Source: Seiridium cupressi (lineage: Eukaryota > Ascomycota > Sordariomycetes > Amphisphaeriales > Sporocadaceae). From it: DNA of 64,000 bases. The first letter of the stretch is position 1, and each line of letters opens with the position of its first letter. Where the stretch lies: contig JARVKI010000023.1 of NCBI GenBank assembly GCA_036674765.1, forward strand, positions 412,241-476,240. Direction: 5' to 3'. The position numbers and the translations under genes are program-made. Shown here piece by piece: positions 57,401 through 64,000 of this stretch. The notes under the pieces are model-generated. The model did not search any database and was not told where the DNA came from. It saw only the letters and a program-made list of their open reading frames with translations.

Positions 57401-60400
57401 AGCGACATGCGTAATAAAAATAGAAACAGCCCATGGACCTTGGCGAGATTACCAGGAAATGAACAGTGACGGAGCCGTGAAATGGGATTTCATGCAAACT
57501 CGCAGCTGGCGAAGGATGAGGCAATGCCGGAGTTGAAACGAGATTCGCGCGTATCAAATCTGGCATCATCGTAATGCATTCCATGTGCCGCTGTTCAACT
57601 CGAATTATGCGCGCAATACACGTATACTTGATGTGATTTATCTCCACGAGATGGTGACGTCAACCAAAGGAAAAAAGAGCTGCACTTACCCAATTAATGA
57701 GAACAGACTACCGCAGTATTCAGGTCCTTGGGTGCGTGGGCCTGGAAAGCACGGTTGTTGCAGCGTGCAGCAAGATCTCGTGTACGTAGGGACTAGGCGA
57801 GCCAAGTCCTTGTGGGCAGACGAGACGAGCCTCGGGAGTTACTTGCGCTTGATTGCAAAATCGTTAGGGTGAACCTTGATTGCTGGCCGTGCGTCCTGAA
57901 GTGAAAATGCCGAGTCGAAAGCGACTTATCAGGGATTCTAAGTCGGCAAGTTAGTTGGTCTTATTCCAGCACCCAACATTCAAAAAGAAGGAAGAAATCC
58001 AGTGGCTGAAGGACAAGACGGGATGTAACTCCGTACTGGCAGAAGATATGTAGAAAAACAAGGATGCTGCTGCTATCCCACGACGCTGGTGTTGGTGACG
58101 CAGAGATGCGCGTGCTGGGGAACAGTGGCAGGTAATCCGTAGAAGGGAAGGCAACGCCGTAAGATCCTTGGGTTGGGGTCTGGATCTGGTATATACATGA
58201 GTCGGCGCATGCCTGGGGTGCAGAGTGATTGTGCAAGCCAGAATAGCGGGCCGTGGAGGACCTCGGAAACTCTCAAGGGTGGCCTCTTTGGTAATCCACT
58301 CGACACCCTGGAAGGATTGCTAGGATGCAGTGGAATGGGGTGCAGGCACATACTGTAGTTACCAGGGCGAAGAGAAACCATGTTAGGGTATAGGCCCGGC
58401 TGGAAATCTACCCACAGGGGTCTGGAAGGTGCAGGCGACGACAAGTGTAGTGATGATAGAATATAGAGAAGATTGGGGGGGGGGGTTGGGGGTTTCAAGG
58501 GACGAGAGCCAATTCAAATGGTTGGACAGGTTTAGAAACAATGAATATGGAATGTGTCCTCACTAGATTCGAAGGGCGCACTGGTGTCCAGCGGTGATCA
58601 AGTTTCGACTCAACTGGTGATAAACTCGACGGTGTCGCACGAGTTGAGGGAGACTGGACGATCTCCGGCGCCGGTGCAGTGGGAGAATAGGTGCGGGAAA
58701 TGGGTTGATGGTCTCTTGGCAGATATAAATCATAAAACGTGCGCCGATAGTTGCTTCCTTCGTTGGTCCGCTGGGGGAAATCTGAGTGATGACGTTCCTG
58801 GCTTTGATAGGCGGCTTGTATATTCGTATACAATGATGAGTTACAGTAGTCGTGACTGATATCGTGGGGAAACCCAAACCCTCAGGGATTCTTGAGTGAC
58901 AGTAACGGGAAGCCTGCAGGGATGGCCGGTGGGCAAGGTGAACCTAGTTGCAACGACGACGACGACAACGGAATACTGCCAGCTCGCAAAACATTAGGAC
59001 CCGAACGAAGAACAAAAAGGCGGCCAAACATGAGAAAAACAACACAGGATCGATGACCTCGAGTCAACCAGTGTGGTCTACTTTTGGGCCCACGGGTAGC
59101 TCGCCAGCTTTGGAGCCTACATAAAAACATATGTGTGCTGTCGGTCAAGAAATGGGCTGCGTATGGGCTGAGACTTGAGGTTCAAGAGCGCGTGGCTGGC
59201 GCGTGGGCGGCAGGATGCGAGAACACGAAAAAGAAAGCAAAGCGAGGCCGAGAACCTCTTCCACATACCTGTATTCTGCAAATTCTGTAAAGATGTGTAA
59301 AATTATCACTTTTAGATGCTGAGCAGACCTGCTGAACGACTCGCAACGTCTATTCACTATGCCTGGGTCAAACGCTGGACGCCGGCCTTCAGATTGTTTT
59401 GTGTACTGTGAAGGCCTCTCACGAAGGTGTAGAAAGACGCGGATGACTTGACGGTGAATATGTTGCGACGATGTCTCGTCGCGCTCCTCCCAAGTGCTAG
59501 CTTGGTGTTGGACGTCGAGAGGTCGAAGGGTCGAAAATCGATAGACCGGGATGATACAAGAAGAAGAATGGGACAAGGGGACCGCGGTAAGTGGAGGCGC
59601 ACCAGCAGCCGTTGAAAAGGGAAAAGCTCCAGTAGCAAGAACGGGGGCAATGGGAAGTGTGGGCACGCCTACGCAGAAACCAGCTTGGGTAAAGTCAAGG
59701 GGGTGTCCCCCGACCTCGATGCAGAAGCAGTAACACACAAGCGGTATCTGCTAGACTATGAACAAGAACCAGCGTAATTACGAAGTCTCAGTAAGGCAGC
59801 AAACGGTATAATATCCGCTGCTATAGTGCGATATAGTGTGATGTACGAAGAACAATACAAGGCCAATAATCAATACTCGTGCATACCTCGAGGCATTTGC
59901 GAGGATTGTAGTAGTAGGTACGTCAGCCAGGCTGTAAGAGAGCGTTTAGTGCTACGTACACCAACTCCTATGTCCGCTACTTGACGCGGTTGCTGAAGAG
60001 GCAGGGGCAATATTAACGGCCCCGTACCAGTGCAGAAACCCCTGGAAGCCTTGCAGGGAAGGCACAGCTGGAGCTCTGCACTTGACGAAACTTTGTAGAC
60101 TTGGCGACAGTGAAGCTTGCCAACTAAACAACTACCAAGAAAGCGGACGGGCCAAGGAACACAGTTTTTATGAGTTTGTCACATACATGGCATGATCGGC
60201 ATGATTCTCTAGTGTGCTTGGTGGACCATCAGCAGCACGAGTTAAGTTCTCCGGGCGTATCCGGAAAAGTTGTTGAGAGAATTTTTTTTCTCTCTTTCTG
60301 TCTGGATGCGCAACGCCATCACCTATCTGCTCTAGGCCAGGAACAACACCATTGAAGCTCGAGAGCTCCCATGGCAAGCCAAGTGGAGATCAGACGGCGT

Positions 60401-63400
60401 TCGGGCCAACCCTTGCCCACCAGCCAGGGGGTGGGCAACGGGCATTTTGGGCCCAGCGGGAACACCCTAATGCAGAAGGGATAGCAACAAGGACAGCTTC
60501 TGTGCTAAACCTTGAGGTTAGAGAGGCAGGGCCAAGCTCGATAGGGAAGAAGACCCTTCGCCGCATGTGCACTTCTCGATACCGACAGAGCGGATTGCAA
60601 CTTCATTGTGGTACCTTTCTCTGATGCCGGAGTTGAGTGGTTGGCTGCACCGAGCAGCGTATGCACACTCGTGGTAGGTAGTACCTTTGCATGACTGAAT
60701 AACTATACGCGCAAGTCATCTCGGCCAAAACCCCGTCAGTGCCACTGGTCAGAGATGATGGACAGAAAATAAGTCCCCGCTCTATTGACCGTGGAAGTAA
60801 AACATTGCATAGCGCGGCTCGTCGGGAAGGGAAGTGGGCACGAGTCCGTGATTTACATGTCAGGTATCTCAGCCATGGAGCTCGCCAAAGATGGTAACTC
60901 GAATAGGTACATAGCAATGGCACCGGGCATACGCCAGCAAGGATGACGGCATGTGTGGCGCCCAGTCCATGCCAGCACTGACAGATGTTACCGAGTATGG
61001 ATTAGTGCATCCATGTGGTCACAAGTGCAACACTGGCAAGGTTGTCGTTTCTGTATAAGAGCCAGATTGGAAAATGTAATTGAATGTCCATCTTCGTCGG
61101 CACTTCTGGACGACCTGAGATTCAACAACGAGGCTCTTTGGTCCAAATACGCTCTCCTAGTTACCCAAGGTTACAAGCGGCGTACGGGAAGAACACATGG
61201 TACGACGTACTACGGCGGCGTGTCCTTGAGTTACAATCTTGGGGGCGGTAGCCCGTAGCAGATAAAGACCCGAGAGATAGGACGAGCTAGTGTTATTTTG
61301 CCAATGTAGGCATTCGCTCAAGACAGAGCCCAAGACAGAGCGCGCCATCAGGTCGCGTGGCTTGTCTGCCACCCGCGCGGCTCGTATATCAACCGTCGCG
61401 TATGTAGCAGATGCGACAGGTTGGAGAGCAGAAGCTTGCGGTTGTTTCTAGTTGAGACAGCTGAAGAAGCTTAGTCGGGTCTGTCTCAGCCGAACGGTCC
61501 AAGGGCAGCCACGAACGGGACGGCGCAACCTCGACACAAGCGATCGTCAATTATGGGCAAGACGAGACGTGCACCTCGGCTGGCATATGAAAACACAGGT
61601 CGGACACCGTCGGCGAACAGGAAGAAAACAGAGAGCAGTCTATTTTAACTCGGTTGCAGTCCTTTTTCATCAGTGCATGAACCCACCATGACGGGGAGCG
61701 ACAATCAATCAATTTCGTTTGGTTCGCAAAGCGCAGGCTGAGCTCGGGCAAAGGGCGAGCTTGTCGTAATGTTCAGGAGGCAAAAGACAATTGTTCCGAC
61801 ATCAGATTTACGAGACATTCGTGCAATTTTAGGGTATTCGTAAGCCAGTAGAATTCCGTCAATGATGTCGAGGCTGGAGGTGTCGAATATGCACGTGCGG
61901 AGATGATTTCTTCTTCCAACATAATCCAGCCACTCTCCGGCTCCAATTTCGCCATGACGCGTGGGAGGGAGTGTTCCATACGGCACTAAGCTGGTACTTT
62001 GTGACGGCCGTGCCAATTCTCCATGACTCTCTCTGATGACCAACATGGTATGGCAACACTGGACTGTGATATCCGCGATCGATGTGACGTGTGAGCTCAC
62101 AATGTTTCGATATCTTGACGACTCCCACAGTACGTGCATCATGTACTTGATGCCATCATGCATTCGAATTCCATTGACCCCGAACACCTTCCTCTTTGAG
62201 GACAACCCACGCGTGCTGCGGGCTTGCTATTCGACCCATAGACTTGGTACTCGGACCTAAGCGATGGTGAATGGGGGGTGCGACGTGGTGGGGTGCAAGT
62301 ACAGCAAGTACCGTGTAATCCTCACTCACTTACTGCCAAATGATCAATCCTACCCGCTGATGAAGAGGATCGCATACTGACATAGCCACTCCAACCGAAG
62401 AACCAGCAGAAACCCCCCCCCCGATCTTCAAGGTCACTCAAGACACAGCTAAGCTTGTATTCGATAAAACGTGACGCTACTATTAATATGCTTGAGCAGC
62501 GTGTTCCCGGCTCTAAACGCTTTTAGGAATGGCCCGCAGGCTCGTAGGCCCTGCTTTCCCGCCTCTCCCCCATCCATCGTCTCGAATCAATGTCCTTTTT
62601 GGACGCTCTTTTTTGTTTGGTCGGATTGTGACGTGAAACTGGTCCCTTCTGTCAGCTTGGGAAGGGCAGACAGCAGCTCTGGCGCAATAGTTACAGCTTC
62701 TTAGTGCATTCCATACATGCCTTGTCCAACGCGAATTGCCTGGTAGGTCAAGGTGCCTCGATCAAATGCACGATGGAGTGCCTGCATCAATCCTTGACCG
62801 GCAGATCTTGACTTCCCTGGCGTATGCCCGCAATAATGTCAGTCAACTGAGCACAACCACCAGCATCGTGAACCACCGATCTTGTGGTGCTGGGGCAGCT
62901 CCAAGGTCAAGGCCATGCGGGAAGACGTTGACAGACGCTTGTCAACAGTGCTGGCCAGCACCGTTGACGAGAAGCTCACCCTGTCAGCGCCCGGGGTCAC
63001 CGTTCACCAGCTCGGAGATTTTGCCGGCCTGGTCGCTTTAGAACGAGGCCTTGACGATGCCATATGGACCCCCAGGCAAGCAGGGCAAGCTACGAAAGTG
63101 GCAGCGGTACCCAGTCACCATACCATGGCAGCCACAACCGTACTGACGGGAGCCAACCTTCAACAACCTGGCACGAGCTCACCACACCCATCCCTAGTCA
63201 TGTACATACCTCACCTACTTGGTACACTATCTTTGTCTGCCATCACGGACTAGTGGTTTGCGTCGAGTGGAGGCCGCGGGGCCGTCCAATGTTAAAGCAA
63301 CGTGGACAGCCCGGCAGTAAAGAAAGTCGCTGCAAAGCATCACCTATGAACAACGTGCATGGCCGAGTCAACGGTCTTGCAGAGCTCCCACATCTCAAGT

Positions 63401-63922
63401 TCTGGCGCCAATTGCAATGCGGCGATTCCAGAGCTTCGGTCTACACTACATCGAATGGGCACCAATTTTCGTTTCCACCTGCATCGTCTGTGCCGCCAAT
63501 GACTTCTTCCCTGTCCGCCATCCACATGCAAACCCCACTGTCTGGGTGCCAGGTGCTGCGTCGGTCAAGGATCAAGCTGAGGAGACATTGCTCTTCCGCC
63601 ATCTAAATTGCCACCCCGGCACTCGCATAGTTCACAACCTCGTCAGGGATGTGGGAGCTATCCGTCTTCTTGGAGAGGGCGTGGCAAGCTGGGCACACTC
63701 ACGGGTGTGCAGTGCGGGTGCAGGGTGTGTGGGAGTAACGGTAGACGCGCTACTTTCGTTCCTTCAGGGTTTTCACCTCGAGACCTTATCCCAGGTCGGA
63801 GTCTTGCTTCCCAAAGCTCTAGCTCAATCCTTGACGAAGTGCTAACCAGAAGCACTTTCAACGGCCACTGGTATGGGAGCCGTCACAGCCCTTGTTGCGC
63901 GACGCCAGGAACTCGGGCATAT

Positions 63923-63924
<2 letters not shown>
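54423..63924. other. Gene-poor region of about 9.5 kb
   Basis: Upstream of the DUF8032 gene and up to the G run. Base composition looks balanced, not AT-rich, so it does not resemble a RIP-degraded transposon. Many short overlapping frames occur on both strands. The longest (197 codons at 59145-59738 minus, 166 at 61705-62205 minus, 142 at 63417-63845 plus) have no recognised motif. Mononucleotide runs occur near 58,476 (G) and 62,413 (C). The first kilobase should be the DUF8032 promoter and leader. No tRNA, rRNA or transposase was recognised. Confidence 0.5.
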
Positions 63925-63986
<62 letters not shown>

Positions 63987-64000
63987 CGGGGGGGGGGGGG
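63925..64000. repeat. Poly-G run at the window end
   Basis: 76 bases of G broken only by a C at 63987. This is not a telomere repeat. Terminal G runs are a known artefact of two-colour sequencing, where no signal is called as G, so this is best read as a mis-assembled contig end. Confidence 0.9.

Noticed and set aside
59145..59738. 197-codon frame on the minus strand
   Set aside because: No motif, overlapping alternative frames look equally plausible, and about one frame of this size is expected by chance in the window.
61705..62205. 166-codon frame on the minus strand
   Set aside because: No recognised family or signal; within chance expectation. A protein search would be decisive.
62882..63253. 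Frame with REDVDRRLSTVLASTVDEKL that reads like protein
   Set aside because: No start or splice context could be set, and neighbouring frames are equally open; left as unresolved rather than annotated.
63925..64000. Telomere at the right end
   Set aside because: No TTAGGG-type repeats; the run is plain G.

Overview
The window is nuclear DNA of a filamentous ascomycete (Pezizomycotina). Introns are short (about 47-147 bp) with GTAAGT-like donors, CTAAC or CTGAC branch sites and YAG acceptors. It carries a RID/Masc1-type DNA methyltransferase, the fungus-specific DUF8032 and DUF8035 families, and a set of secreted pectin-degrading enzymes. The enzymes suggest a plant-associated or plant-debris-degrading species; genus cannot be named from sequence alone. 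The last 76 bases are almost pure G and look like an end-of-contig artefact.

Layout. 1-5.7 kb: the 3' part of EFR3 (plasma-membrane PI4-kinase scaffold) converges on a cytochrome P450. 7.1-7.9 kb: a tRNA-Gly(GCC) and a small GFA/CENP-V-fold gene that needs a 50-bp intron to be read. 8.4-12.5 kb: an exo-polygalacturonase (GH28) and a pectin methylesterase (CE8) diverge from one 1.07-kb promoter. 12.8-14.9 kb: RID-like cytosine methyltransferase. 17.1-22.6 kb: a metal-dependent amidohydrolase and a secreted GH35 beta-galactosidase. 23.1-25.0 kb: a broken 2EXR gene and a further coding remnant. 25.6-31.4 kb: a methyltransferase-like protein and a long unrecognised protein. 35.0-35.7 kb: a twin-CX9C (Cmc1-type) gene destroyed by transitions of the RIP type. 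37.3-41.2 kb: a PL3 pectate lyase, a fucose-mutarotase-type (RbsD/FucU) gene and three short coding-like remnants. 45.3-48.2 kb: a DUF8035 protein with a very charged repeat. 51.7-54.4 kb: a DUF8032 protein holding two diverged copies of its domain. 54.4-63.9 kb: about 9.5 kb with no recognisable gene.

How the genes relate. The polygalacturonase, methylesterase, pectate lyase and beta-galactosidase act on the same substrate: the methylesterase removes methyl groups from homogalacturonan, the polygalacturonase and pectate lyase then cut the backbone, and the beta-galactosidase trims galactan side chains. Only the first two are close enough to share a promoter. The RID-like methyltransferase is of the type required for repeat-induced point mutation in Neurospora. 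A gene 20 kb away shows just the base changes that process leaves; the link is inferred, not shown. Exon boundaries below were worked out by hand from splice motifs, reading frame and family similarity. Where a start or junction is uncertain the entry says so.
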